The notes: generated by a model not told the origin, from the letters alone. A stretch of 20,321 nucleotides of DNA from Tannerella sp. (GCA_031277235.1 JAITMT010000110.1:1-20321), one strand, 5' to 3'; shown: positions 8,974-14,829, numbered from the stretch's first letter. Translations and numbers: made by a program.

Positions 8974-9005
8974 ATAGCCCTCAATGTTTTTTCATTTCGG
9001 GCTAT
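8974..9005 (-). terminator. Hairpin with T-rich tail between rpmF and fabH (terminator or attenuator)
   Basis: Arms GGGCTAT and ATAGCCC (plus-strand 8999-9005 and 8974-8980) form a 7-bp stem. A second 4-bp stem (8983-8986 with 8993-8996) stacks inside a symmetric two-base loop. On the minus strand it is followed by GTTTTTAT. It could reduce transcription from rpmF into fabH. No TAnnTTTG box was seen for fabH, so some read-through is needed. Confidence 0.5.
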
Positions 9006-9027
9006 TTGAATCACTTTAAAGCCGCGC

Positions 9028-9213
9028 TTACACGGCAGCCTCTTTTTCGATTGCCAATTTACCTCTGTAATAACCGCATTCGCCGCATACCGTGTGATAA
9101 ACGTGCCATGCGCCGCAGTTCGGGCAAATGGCCATGGTCGGCAGTACTGCCCTGTCGTGCGATCTGCGCTTTGCAGTACGGGTATTTCCCTGTCTTCGTT
9201 TAGGATGTGCCAT
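9028..9213 (-). CDS. rpmF: 50S ribosomal protein L32
   Basis: This is a 61-residue basic protein beginning MAHPKRRQGNTRTAKRRSHD, the standard L32 N-terminus. A zinc ribbon of four cysteines follows: Cys30, Cys33, Cys43 and Cys46 (CPNC, CGEC). It is a component of the large ribosomal subunit. It starts 19 bp after the DUF177 gene and precedes fabH, the conserved arrangement in many bacteria. Confidence 0.97.
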   Translation of the reverse strand: MAHPKRRQGNTRTAKRRSHDRAVLPTMAICPNCGAWHVYHTVCGECGYYRGKLAIEKEAAV

Positions 9214-9232
9214 AATTTTATTTTTTAATTAA

Positions 9233-9775
9233 TTAATCTTCCGTTAATTTGCGGAGGGCTTCCCAGCGGGCGTCTATCCTGACATTTTCCGAATCTGCCG
9301 CCGCATCTCCATCCGCCTGTTCAACACTGTATTCCCTCAGTTTCGACGCCATTTTTTCATCGCATTCGCCTGCCGGATGCACGCGCTTCAACGGCAACGC
9401 CAAAACTATAAATTCATACATGAACCAGGCGACATTGATCATTCCCTCCTCCTCCGAAACCGTTACGTGCTCATCACTTGTCTCGGAATATGTTTCTCCC
9501 AACGTTACAACCAACTTGTTATCAGCCTCTACCGGTATTTCCATGTCGCCCAGACAGCGGTCGCATTCGACGGTTACCGCGCCTTCGGTGTGAAAATGCA
9601 GTTCATACGCCGATGAAATTTTCGTTACTTGTACCGTTACGCTTACTTTTCCCTGTTTTACTTCCGTCCCTTCAACAAGATCAAAAAAGATATTATCCAA
9701 CTCATAATCAAACTGTAAGGTTGATGCCGGAGACATATTTTTCAATCCGATTTCATATTGTCGTAACGTTCCCAA
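9233..9775 (-). CDS. DUF177 / YceD family protein
   Basis: The protein has 180 residues. It has the DUF177 hallmarks: a CDRC pair (Cys71, Cys74) after a beta-rich N-terminal half, an acidic middle, a second Cys after HPAGE, and the C-terminal signature IDARWEALRKL. The E. coli relative YceD affects 23S rRNA accumulation, and the gene almost always precedes rpmF, as here. It is the first gene of the leftward operon and has a promoter at 9803-9834. Its biochemical role is unknown. The assignment rests on the C-terminal motif and gene order. Confidence 0.9.
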   Translation of the reverse strand: MGTLRQYEIGLKNMSPASTLQFDYELDNIFFDLVEGTEVKQGKVSVTVQVTKISSAYELHFHTEGAVTVECDRCLGDMEIPVEADNKLVVTLGETYSETSDEHVTVSEEEGMINVAWFMYEFIVLALPLKRVHPAGECDEKMASKLREYSVEQADGDAAADSENVRIDARWEALRKLTED

Positions 9776-9802
9776 AACCTAAAAAAGTTGAAAAAAACTG
9801 TG

Positions 9803-9834
9803 CAAAGGTATGGTATTTTTTTGAAAATACCATA
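9803..9834 (-). promoter_or_regulatory. Promoter of the DUF177-rpmF-fabH-era operon
   Basis: On the minus strand TACCTTTG (9810-9803) lies 20 bases after TATG (9834-9831), close to the TTTG-N20-TAnnTTTG consensus. The predicted start is near 9796, about 20 bases before the ATG at 9775. The spacer is almost entirely occupied by a perfect palindrome (separate entry). Confidence 0.7.
9809..9834. promoter_or_regulatory. Perfect palindrome in the divergent promoter region (candidate operator)
   Basis: TATGGTATTTT (9809-9819) and AAAATACCATA (9824-9834) are exact reverse complements around a 4-base centre. The palindrome spans the -33 to -7 spacer of the leftward promoter. It also covers the expected -33 position of the rightward lplA promoter (-7 at 9854). 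A dimeric repressor bound here could block both directions. No regulator is identified. Confidence 0.55.
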
Positions 9835-9853
9835 GAATTTCTTTTTTATTTTT

Positions 9854-9861
9854 TAATTTTG
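9854..9861 (+). promoter_or_regulatory. -7 promoter element for lplA
   Basis: TAATTTTG matches TAnnTTTG and lies 28 bases before the lplA ATG at 9889. The -33 element is poor. The expected site (about 9831-9833) falls inside the palindrome at 9809-9834. Confidence 0.55.
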
Positions 9862-9888
9862 CGCGCTAAACGAAAAAATAATTATCAG

Positions 9889-10881
9889 ATGAAACTATCT
9901 TATATCATTACAGATGAAACCAATCCATACAAAAATCTGGCGTTGGAGGAGTATTTATTGTGGCGCGCGGCTGAAAACGAGTGTATTTTATATCTTTGGC
10001 AAAACCGGCATACGGTCGTCATCGGTATCAATCAAAATGCGTGGAAAGAATGTCACGTCAAGGAATTGGAAGAAGACGGCGGTTTTCTGGTGCGGCGCAT
10101 GTCCGGCGGCGGAGCGGTGTTCCATGACCTTGGAAATCTGAATTTTACGTTTCTGGTTCGCGAAGAAGACTACGACGTTGGACGGCAATTGGACGTGATT
10201 GTGAAAGCCGTCGGCAAACTGGGCGTAAAAGCCGAAAGATCAGGACGTAACGACATATTGGCTGACGGGAAAAAGTTTTCGGGCAATGCGTTTCTCAATT
10301 CGCAGGGACATTGCTATCATCACGGCACGATACTTGTGGATGTGGACATGTCGAATCTGTCTCGCTATCTGAATGTTTCGCAGCCCAAACTGCAATCGAA
10401 AGGGGTAACGTCGGTGCGTTCGCGCGTCATCAATCTCAAGGAACTGGCGCCCGACATGACGCTTGACAAACTGAAAAAAGCGCTCATCGAAGCGTTTGGC
10501 GAAGTTTACGGCGGCGTTCCGCAACAACTTTCCTCCGAATCCATTGACAGGGAGGAAGTTGAACGGTATTATCAAAAATTTTCGTCCTGGGAATGGAAAT
10601 TCGGGCGTAAACTGCCGTTCACAACCGAACTGAACGAACGGTTTGCGTGGGGAGATATCACGCTGCAATTCAGCATCGAAGGTGGTTTTGTCAAGGATGC
10701 GATCGCCTATTCCGACAGCATGGAAACGGCATTCATCCAATCCATCGGCGGCGCGCTGACAGGGCTTCGCTTTTCTTCGTCTGCCATCAAACAGAAACTT
10801 GTCGAAACAGCGGAGTCTGTCCCTGTTGATAAACAGATCGTTGAAGATATTATTGGCTTGGTGGAGAGGGAGAATTTTTGA
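9889..10881 (+). CDS. lplA: Lipoate-protein ligase A family protein
   Basis: Lipoate-protein ligase activates lipoate with ATP and attaches it to E2 and GcvH lipoyl domains. The protein has 330 residues from ATG 9889. The frame is open much further upstream, but the promoter box at 9854 and the family length fix this start. The lipoate-binding glycine motif RRMSGGGAVFHD is at 69-80. The lysine equivalent to E. coli Lys133 is Lys129 in NDILADGKKFSG. A YHHGTILV strand follows near 143. Residues from about 255 form the C-terminal accessory domain, so this is the long, two-domain form. It is divergent from the DUF177-rpmF-fabH operon. Confidence 0.93.
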   Translation: MKLSYIITDETNPYKNLALEEYLLWRAAENECILYLWQNRHTVVIGINQNAWKECHVKELEEDGGFLVRRMSGGGAVFHDLGNLNFTFLVREEDYDVGRQLDVIVKAVGKLGVKAERSGRNDILADGKKFSGNAFLNSQGHCYHHGTILVDVDMSNLSRYLNVSQPKLQSKGVTSVRSRVINLKELAPDMTLDKLKKALIEAFGEVYGGVPQQLSSESIDREEVERYYQKFSSWEWKFGRKLPFTTELNERFAWGDITLQFSIEGGFVKDAIAYSDSMETAFIQSIGGALTGLRFSSSAIKQKLVETAESVPVDKQIVEDIIGLVERENF

Positions 10882-10905
10882 GATTTTGTCACAAAAAGTG
10901 TAATT

Positions 10906-11012
10906 CGTTCGCGCCTTGTTTGCACTGCCTGTTACACAACGGCAAATCAATGCTGAAAAGCCTGAAATCAAACGGATTACGTCCTTTCAAGGTTGTGTAA
11001 CCGGCACGAACG
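10906..11012. repeat. Nested inverted repeat downstream of lplA
   Basis: Outer arms CGTTCGCGCC (10906-10915) and GGCACGAACG (11003-11012) pair with one mismatch. Inner arms GTTACACAAC (10931-10940) and GTTGTGTAAC (10992-11001) pair perfectly. The whole forms a stem of about 107 bp with a 51-base loop and no T-tract. It could be a small palindromic mobile-element remnant or a structured RNA. A short palindrome TTTTGT-C-ACAAAA (10884-10896) sits just after the lplA stop. Confidence 0.5.
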
Positions 11013-11097
11013 GGAGAGCAGAAATTTTCTTTTCAAGAGTATTTTTCCAAAAAATCTCTTCAAATGTGTGTTATTTTTTCTTTTTCCGAAATTTTAC

Positions 11098-11105
11098 TAA
11101 CTTTG
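11098..11105 (+). promoter_or_regulatory. -7 promoter element for the helix-turn-helix gene
   Basis: TAACTTTG matches TAnnTTTG and lies 33 bases before the ATG at 11138. The -33 region is T-rich without a clear TTTG. Confidence 0.55.
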
Positions 11106-11137
11106 CATCCTCTTATTCATAATTAATATTGGTAAAA

Positions 11138-12103
11138 ATGGCTGACAATGAGTTTTGGTACGATAATTTCATGGAAATACTGTACAAGAAGTATCCCAAA
11201 AAAAAGGAATTGACGGAAGCGTTGATGGATTTGCTGTTCATGGAACGCGAAGCCGTATATAGAAGATTGCGCAACGAGGTGATGTTCACTGCCCACGAAG
11301 TCGTGAAAATCGCGACGGCATGGAATGTTTCGCTGGACGATCTGATTACTCCCGGACGGGAACAGATTCCTTTCAAACTGCAATTGTGGAATTATCTGAA
11401 CCCGTCGGATAGGGAACTGAGCACCATGCAGTCGGTTATTCAGGGACTGGATGCGGTTAAGGTCTTTCCCGATATGGAATATATGGAAATATGCAACAAA
11501 CTGCCCCGCATGCTCACCTCCGGTTTTCCCTATCTGAGCCGGCTGTATCTGTTGAAGTGGATGTATCTGTATGTAAACGAGGAAGCATCGTCGTATTCCA
11601 AAATATTCTTTCATGAAAAGGTAACAAGGTTGTCGCAGGACTTGTACAAGGCGGCGAAAAACCTGCCCAGCGTCAATTTCATCTTCGACAACATGCTTTT
11701 TTACTATACCGTATCCGACGTCCGCTATTTTCATTCCATCTATCTGATTACGGACGAAGAGAAGGCGCTGATCAAGCAGAATCTGTATGATTTGCTGGAC
11801 TATATGTCGGAGGTGGCGTCCAAAGGCTGCTGGCCCGAAACGGGGAACAAGGTTTCCGTCTACATTTCCCACATCAATATTGACACGAGTTACATTTATT
11901 ATTATTTTTCGGGCGAAGTGAAATTATGCTGCGTCCAGGCTTTCGGGAAAAATGAAATCTATACCGAAGATTCGTCCATCGCACAGGATTTCAGAGGCTG
12001 GATGCAATCCAAAAAAAGGTCGTCCATTCAGATTTCGGAAGCGGACGAGAAAAGCCGCATCGAGTTTTTCGCCAGGCAGCGGCTACTGGTGGATGAGTTG
12101 TAA
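11138..12103 (+). CDS. Helix-turn-helix protein of unknown target (putative transcriptional regulator)
   Basis: The protein has 321 residues from ATG 11138. An in-frame TTG at 11129 would add three residues. Residues about 15-75 look like a helix-turn-helix of the kind that starts many Bacteroidales regulators: a block around TEALMDLLFMEREAVYRR, then HEVVKIATAWNVSLDDLI. The remaining 240 residues are helical, rich in aromatic residues and Leu, have no transmembrane segment or catalytic motif I recognise, and probably sense or dimerise. It has its own promoter and a hairpin just after the stop. It stands alone between lplA and the noncoding region. DNA-binding is inferred from the N-terminal pattern only. 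Confidence 0.65.
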   Translation: MADNEFWYDNFMEILYKKYPKKKELTEALMDLLFMEREAVYRRLRNEVMFTAHEVVKIATAWNVSLDDLITPGREQIPFKLQLWNYLNPSDRELSTMQSVIQGLDAVKVFPDMEYMEICNKLPRMLTSGFPYLSRLYLLKWMYLYVNEEASSYSKIFFHEKVTRLSQDLYKAAKNLPSVNFIFDNMLFYYTVSDVRYFHSIYLITDEEKALIKQNLYDLLDYMSEVASKGCWPETGNKVSVYISHINIDTSYIYYYFSGEVKLCCVQAFGKNEIYTEDSSIAQDFRGWMQSKKRSSIQISEADEKSRIEFFARQRLLVDEL

Positions 12104-12108
12104 GCCCC

Positions 12109-12136
12109 CACCCCTGCCCTCCCCGGGGAGAGGGTG
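12109..12136 (+). terminator. GC-rich hairpin after the helix-turn-helix gene
   Basis: CACCC (12109-12113) pairs with GGGTG (12132-12136), and CTCCCC (12119-12124) faces GGGGAG (12125-12130), six bases after the stop codon. There is no immediate T-tract, so termination is plausible but not certain. Confidence 0.35.
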
Positions 12137-12160
12137 TAGAGACGCTGTTTTCCCCCTTCG

Positions 12161-12389
12161 GGGCAGGGCTGTCAAGTTCTGTCGTTTTGTTTGCCTTTCA
12201 AACCTCATCTCCACCTGATTTCATAAACAAAACAACCTCAGTAGCAATGATTTATTATTTTTCATGTAAACCCCATTACCTCATTCCTCTCTGTTGAAAT
12301 GAGGCACTGAGGTCATGGTGGAGGATGCCCTATTTTTGTGCTACAGTTTGTCAAATTAGGTTGCAGGATCAGAACTTGACGCCCTGCCC
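12161..12389. repeat. Concentric nested palindrome of about 230 bp (MITE-like or structured RNA)
   Basis: Four sets of complementary arms lie strictly inside one another. Outermost: GTCAAGTTCTG (12171-12181) with CAGAACTTGAC (12370-12380), extended by GGGCAGGGC (12161-12169) with GCCCTGCCC (12381-12389) past one bulged base. Next: 12206-12215 with 12317-12327, 10 bp and one bulge. Next: ACCTCAGT (12235-12242) with ACTGAGGT (12306-12313). Innermost: CCTCATT (12279-12285) with AATGAGG (12298-12304). Each outer end also carries a CCC-TTCG-GGG mini-hairpin (12154-12163, 12387-12396). No convincing coding frame lies inside. Confidence 0.6.
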
Positions 12390-12414
12390 TTCGGGGAAGT
12401 TAATGGAGGGTTTC

Positions 12415-12448
12415 AAAAAAAAGAAGAGAGTTTCCCAACTCCCCTCTT
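12415..12448 (-). terminator. Rho-independent terminator (leftward)
   Basis: On the minus strand AAGAGGGGAGTT pairs with AACTCTCTTCTT over 12 positions (two G-U pairs) around a GGGA tetraloop. A run of T then extends over 12422-12415. This is the clearest intrinsic terminator in the window. Confidence 0.8.
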
Positions 12449-12555
12449 TCCACAACACTAATTTATCTACTGATTTTGTGTATAACTGAATTTGTGTATC
12501 CGAATATATGATATGGGCATACGCCCACAAAATATTGTCATCATTTCCATTTTCG
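12415..12555 (-). ncRNA. Candidate small noncoding RNA, about 140 nt (possibly 6S-like)
   Basis: A strong promoter (-7 at 12561-12568) and a strong terminator (12415-12448) point the same way and are about 110 bases apart, with no recognisable gene between them. The transcript can fold: ATTTTGTG pairs perfectly with CACAAAAT (minus-strand copies of 12473-12480 and the bases near 12528-12535), and GTAT-CC pairs with GG-ATAC inside, giving a rod. Bacteroidales make abundant small RNAs of this organisation, including a 6S-type RNA, but I cannot confirm the family by eye. A 27-codon frame starting at the ATG 12550 (MEMMTIFCGRMP...) is the alternative: a nearly leaderless short message. Confidence 0.55.
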
Positions 12556-12560
12556 CGGGA

Positions 12561-12591
12561 CAAAGGTACGCTAAAAATTATATTTGTACAA
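12561..12591 (-). promoter_or_regulatory. Promoter of the candidate small RNA
   Basis: On the minus strand TTG (12591-12589), 20 bases, then TACCTTTG (12568-12561). The spacing and -7 sequence are the same as in the pyrG promoter. The predicted start is near 12555. Confidence 0.75.
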
Positions 12592-12608
12592 GGCATTTTG
12601 TGTACAAA
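12583..12608. promoter_or_regulatory. Inverted repeat over the -33 region of the small-RNA promoter (candidate operator)
   Basis: TTTGTACA (12583-12590) and TGTACAAA (12601-12608) are exact reverse complements separated by 10 bases. The centres of the arms are 18 bp apart. The left arm overlaps the -33 element. From 12609 to 12807 I see nothing further except a weak ATCCGG/CCGGAT pair (12755-12760, 12780-12785) after gtrA. Confidence 0.45.
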
Positions 12609-12807
12609 AAAAAATAAAAATTATCGAAGACTGACCCAAACCCCGTCCAAAAAAATATTTTTCACATTTCAGGAGTGTTTTTCATTTGCAATCGTCTGTA
12701 CAGTAACCATAAAAGTTTTATGACATTAAATTTTTGATCTAACGGGTTGATGAAATCCGGCTTTTTTGAGAATGACCGACCGGATATCATGCAGATTTTC
12801 TCCGTCA

Positions 12808-13293
12808 TCATTTGAATGTGAACTTTTTTTGCCCGATATAACTGAGAATCACGGTAATAACGGTGATTATCAACTTGGAAGGCGTGGGGAAGAAATGCAG
12901 ACCGTCCACCATGATTTTCAATCCCGTATAGTTGATTAGAAGATTGGCTAAAAACACTAACACATAGCGGAATAACTGTATCCCTCCTCTCAGTCCGGAA
13001 GCCGTAAAAGTAACATATTTTTGCAGCAAAAAGCCGGTTAACGTGCTGACGGGCGACACGACAATCAGTGTCGCAATGTGCGGACTGAAAGTCAAAGATC
13101 CCACCGGGTGCAGGCTGTCCTTGAATATAAAGTTGTATAGCAGGAAATACAACAGCAAGTCAAACAGGGAGTTGGCGCCGCCGCACGCCGCATATCTGTA
13201 CATCTGGAGAGGCATCAGCCGCCGGAAAAGCGGATAGGTGAAATCAATCGCCTTTTGTATTAACCGTCCTGTTTTTATCAAAATTTTTTTCAT
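12808..13293 (-). CDS. GtrA-family membrane protein
   Basis: This 161-residue protein has four hydrophobic segments (about 36-56, 74-95, 104-124 and 136-154). It carries the GtrA pattern: YAACGGANSLFDLLLYFLL in the first segment and the C-terminal sequence SYIGQKKFTFK, close to the usual Y..-r.-vF pattern. GtrA proteins are thought to move or assist lipid-linked sugars during polysaccharide or O-antigen modification. It stands alone here. The glycosyltransferase that often accompanies it is absent, although a decayed coding stretch lies directly upstream on the same strand. Its promoter is at 13302-13309. Confidence 0.85.
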   Translation of the reverse strand: MKKILIKTGRLIQKAIDFTYPLFRRLMPLQMYRYAACGGANSLFDLLLYFLLYNFIFKDSLHPVGSLTFSPHIATLIVVSPVSTLTGFLLQKYVTFTASGLRGGIQLFRYVLVFLANLLINYTGLKIMVDGLHFFPTPSKLIITVITVILSYIGQKKFTFK

Positions 13294-13301
13294 TCCGGCT
13301 G

Positions 13302-13309
13302 CAAATGTA
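13302..13309 (-). promoter_or_regulatory. -7 promoter element for gtrA
   Basis: Minus-strand TACATTTG matches TAnnTTTG. TTTTGG lies 21 to 22 bases upstream as a possible -33 element. The start would be only a few bases before the ATG at 13293. Confidence 0.6.
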
Positions 13310-13319
13310 CGACAAAAAA

Positions 13320-13521
13320 TTAGTATTTTACCAAAATCTGTTCAATCATTGCCCGGTATTCGCCGGGATTTTTGGGTGAACGGGTAAACGGAATTTCTCC
13401 ACTTCCACCCATTCGTTCCTCTGTTCACACGTCCGGATTTTCACTCGCTTTCTATTGTAATACCCAAAATTTGGTGATCCGTCAGGATTGCATCGCCCGG
13501 TAGAGAGGTTAAAGCCTCCCC
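13320..13521 (-). pseudogene. Possible decayed coding stretch upstream of gtrA
   Basis: On the minus strand one frame is open for about 58 codons (about 13519-13346) and reads plausibly as protein, for example RCNPDGSPNFGYYNRKR and RTCEQRNEWVEVEKF. It has no ATG. A second frame gives a 30-residue ORF from ATG 13412 to TAA 13320 that ends EYRAMIEQILVKY. The two could be halves of one sequence joined by a frameshift near 13395-13400. I do not recognise a family. This may instead be chance or a dispersed repeat with an open frame. Confidence 0.25.
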
Positions 13522-13522
13522 T

Positions 13523-13594
13523 AACTTTGAACCTTGAACTTTAAACTTTAAACCTTGAACCTGATTCAGAACTCAAATTTTCAAATCCTCAAAT
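13523..13594. repeat. Short-period direct repeats, fifth locus
   Basis: Alternating TTGAACC and TTTAAAC/T units (13523-13561) are followed by CAAATTTT and CAAATCCT units (13572-13594). Both motif types appear in the same order as at 3143-3238. It lies in the gap between gtrA and the HU-like ORF. Confidence 0.75.
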
Positions 13595-13638
13595 AAAAAA
13601 CGCCTGTTTTGTTGCTTATTCAAATAATAATGTCTATG

Positions 13639-13670
13639 TTTGCGGCGGTTTTGAAAAGATTTTACATTTG
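13639..13670 (+). promoter_or_regulatory. Consensus promoter pointing toward the cassette array
   Basis: TTTG (13639-13642), exactly 20 bases, then TACATTTG (13663-13670). Both elements match the Bacteroidota consensus, the best match in the window. Transcription would start near 13677, eight bases before the ATG at 13685, and could continue into the array that begins at 14006. Confidence 0.75.
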
Positions 13671-13684
13671 AAACTTTATAGATT

Positions 13685-13819
13685 ATGGCAGTTATGTATG
13701 CTTTAATCCCAAAGGGAAATCCGGACAACCCCGAAGTACGAAAAAGACAAAGTGAAAAGCAGGCGGCCTTTTCAAAAAAGCACGGACGGCAAATTTCAAA
13801 AGCACGCCTGCAATTTTAG
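13685..13819 (+). pseudogene. Small ORF resembling the N-terminus of a Bacteroidales HU-like protein (truncated?)
   Basis: This is a 44-codon frame starting MAVMYALIPKGNPDNPEV, reminiscent of the first strand of HU/IHF-like DNA-binding proteins of Bacteroidales (M-A-V-x-Y then x-NP-x-x-P). Those proteins are usually well over 100 residues. After about residue 18 the sequence becomes a Lys/Gln/Ser-rich run and stops, with no HU core. The perfect promoter eight bases upstream suggests a real gene once began here. The 3' part overlaps a pair of 20-bp direct repeats, so a rearrangement may have replaced the body. It could also be an intact small protein. The similarity is from memory and weak. 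Confidence 0.35.
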
Positions 13820-13838
13820 AAAAGCAGGCGGGCTTTTC
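13754..13838. repeat. Pair of 20-bp near-identical direct repeats with palindromic ends
   Basis: The units at 13754-13773 and 13819-13838 differ at one base. Each starts GAAAAG and ends CTTTTC. Between them, CGCCTGC (13805-13811) is complementary to GCAGGCG inside the second unit (13824-13830). It looks like a small palindromic element or its remnant. Confidence 0.55.
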
Positions 13839-13857
13839 GGGAGAAGGCTGAATGTGA

Positions 13858-13914
13858 TGACGCATTTTGTATGGTCGGAGGTGCGTCAATACAGATTTGA
13901 CAATACAAAATACG
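13858..13914. repeat. Overlapping inverted repeats with alternative pairings
   Basis: TGACGCA (13858-13864) pairs perfectly with TGCGTCA (13882-13888). The overlapping CGCATTTTGTAT (13861-13872) pairs with ATACAAAATACG (13903-13914) with one mismatch. The two pairings exclude each other. It lies between the HU-like ORF and the array boundary. Nothing else was seen from 13915 to 14005. Confidence 0.4.
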
Positions 13915-14005
13915 CACTGTATAAAAGGGAAAAATGATTGATAATCTGTTAGCTACATGAATATCATTTGTTTTGAAAGATGGAGAAAGGTGCGTGTATT
14001 TATGA

Positions 14006-14033
14006 GTTGTGCGCAATTAGCGGACAGCGACAC
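14006..14033 (+). repeat. Half-site at the left boundary of the array (GTT plus shared tail)
   Basis: GTT (14006-14008) is followed by GTGC and then GCAATTAGCGGACAGCGAC. This aligns with the tail found directly after GTT in the full palindromes: GCAATGCGGCGAGAGCGAC after copy 1, and GTAATGCGCGGGCGACAG after copy 3. There is no palindrome to its left. If units recombine at GTT, this is where the first inserted cassette begins. Confidence 0.55.
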
Positions 14034-14064
14034 GAAACAGTGAACATTTTATAAAGAATTAAAT

Positions 14065-14829
14065 ATGGGACTATTTAGTAAAAAAGCAAAAGTGAACATA
14101 GAAAACTTTCCTCCAATAGGTGGATTGATGGTTTCTAAAATGATTGTAGAAGAACATAAAAAACCAATGTTCTTGTATAGAGACAAAAGAAGCAGACCAG
14201 AAGATAGCGGTTGGCGAATTTTTTCGGGGTTTGAGTCAGACGAATATGCTAATGACCCGAATAATGCAGGAATTTACAACCCCTCGACAATATTAGCAAT
14301 AGATTCTTCAATCGCGGAACTTCTATTAAAAGGAGGTTTCGGTTCTGCCTTTGAACGAGAATCAGATAAATCGCCTTGGTATAAAGTTACAGACTTTCAA
14401 GTAGAGGACGATTATATGGTAAGACACAGATTGACGGAAGATTGGGAATTGGAGATTAATAATTTATTTGAGCGGAGAAAAGAAGGTAATGGCGATTTGT
14501 TTTATACAACAGGAGACAAATCATTACGAATGGCTATTTGGAACGATAATAAAGCAAAATTGGACATTTTCAAAAAGCACCAAGAATATATTGTGAACAG
14601 AGATGAATCACAAACAAAAACCCTAAAAACATTTGACTTCTCAGATGATGAAGTCGCTCGAATAGGTTACAAGATAAAAGAATCAGACGAAAATCGAGAA
14701 TATAATGTTATATATGGTTTTTCGATTGTTGATAAACAATACATACAAATCGCATTGTACTTTGACAACGACGAAGATGAAACTTGGGCAATCGAAACGT
14801 GGAAAGGAATAAAATTGGCAAAAAAATAA
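14065..14829 (+). CDS. DUF2185-domain protein, immunity-protein-like
   Basis: The protein has 254 residues. Residues 19-98 carry the DUF2185 signature: GGLMVSK (19-25), DSGWRIFSG (47-55), DEYANDPNNAGIYN (59-72) and GSAFERE (93-99). DUF2185 is related to the Imm33-type immunity domains found beside polymorphic toxins. The second half (about 105-254) is acidic, beta-rich and unfamiliar, with a Trp-rich end (ETWAIETWKG). There is no signal peptide or membrane segment, so it is cytoplasmic. No toxin gene lies next to it, and it may be an orphan immunity gene carried as cargo. Its base composition is clearly more AT-rich than the housekeeping block. It starts 57 bp after the boundary GTT, and its stop is 8 bases before the AAC of palindrome 1. 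Confidence 0.7.
   Translation: MGLFSKKAKVNIENFPPIGGLMVSKMIVEEHKKPMFLYRDKRSRPEDSGWRIFSGFESDEYANDPNNAGIYNPSTILAIDSSIAELLLKGGFGSAFERESDKSPWYKVTDFQVEDDYMVRHRLTEDWELEINNLFERRKEGNGDLFYTTGDKSLRMAIWNDNKAKLDIFKKHQEYIVNRDESQTKTLKTFDFSDDEVARIGYKIKESDENREYNVIYGFSIVDKQYIQIALYFDNDEDETWAIETWKGIKLAKK

Noticed and set aside
9478..9888. Long N-terminal extension of lplA in the same frame
   Set aside because: It runs antisense through DUF177 and across both promoters; family length and the -7 box at 9854 place the start at 9889.
12369..12596. Leftward 75-codon frame
   Set aside because: It begins upstream of the small-RNA promoter start point and reads through the terminator stem and palindrome arm; composition is not protein-like.
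12104..14064. Integrase gene next to the array
   Set aside because: No frame here or elsewhere in the window shows the tyrosine-recombinase R-HxxR-Y pattern; an integrase, if any, lies outside.
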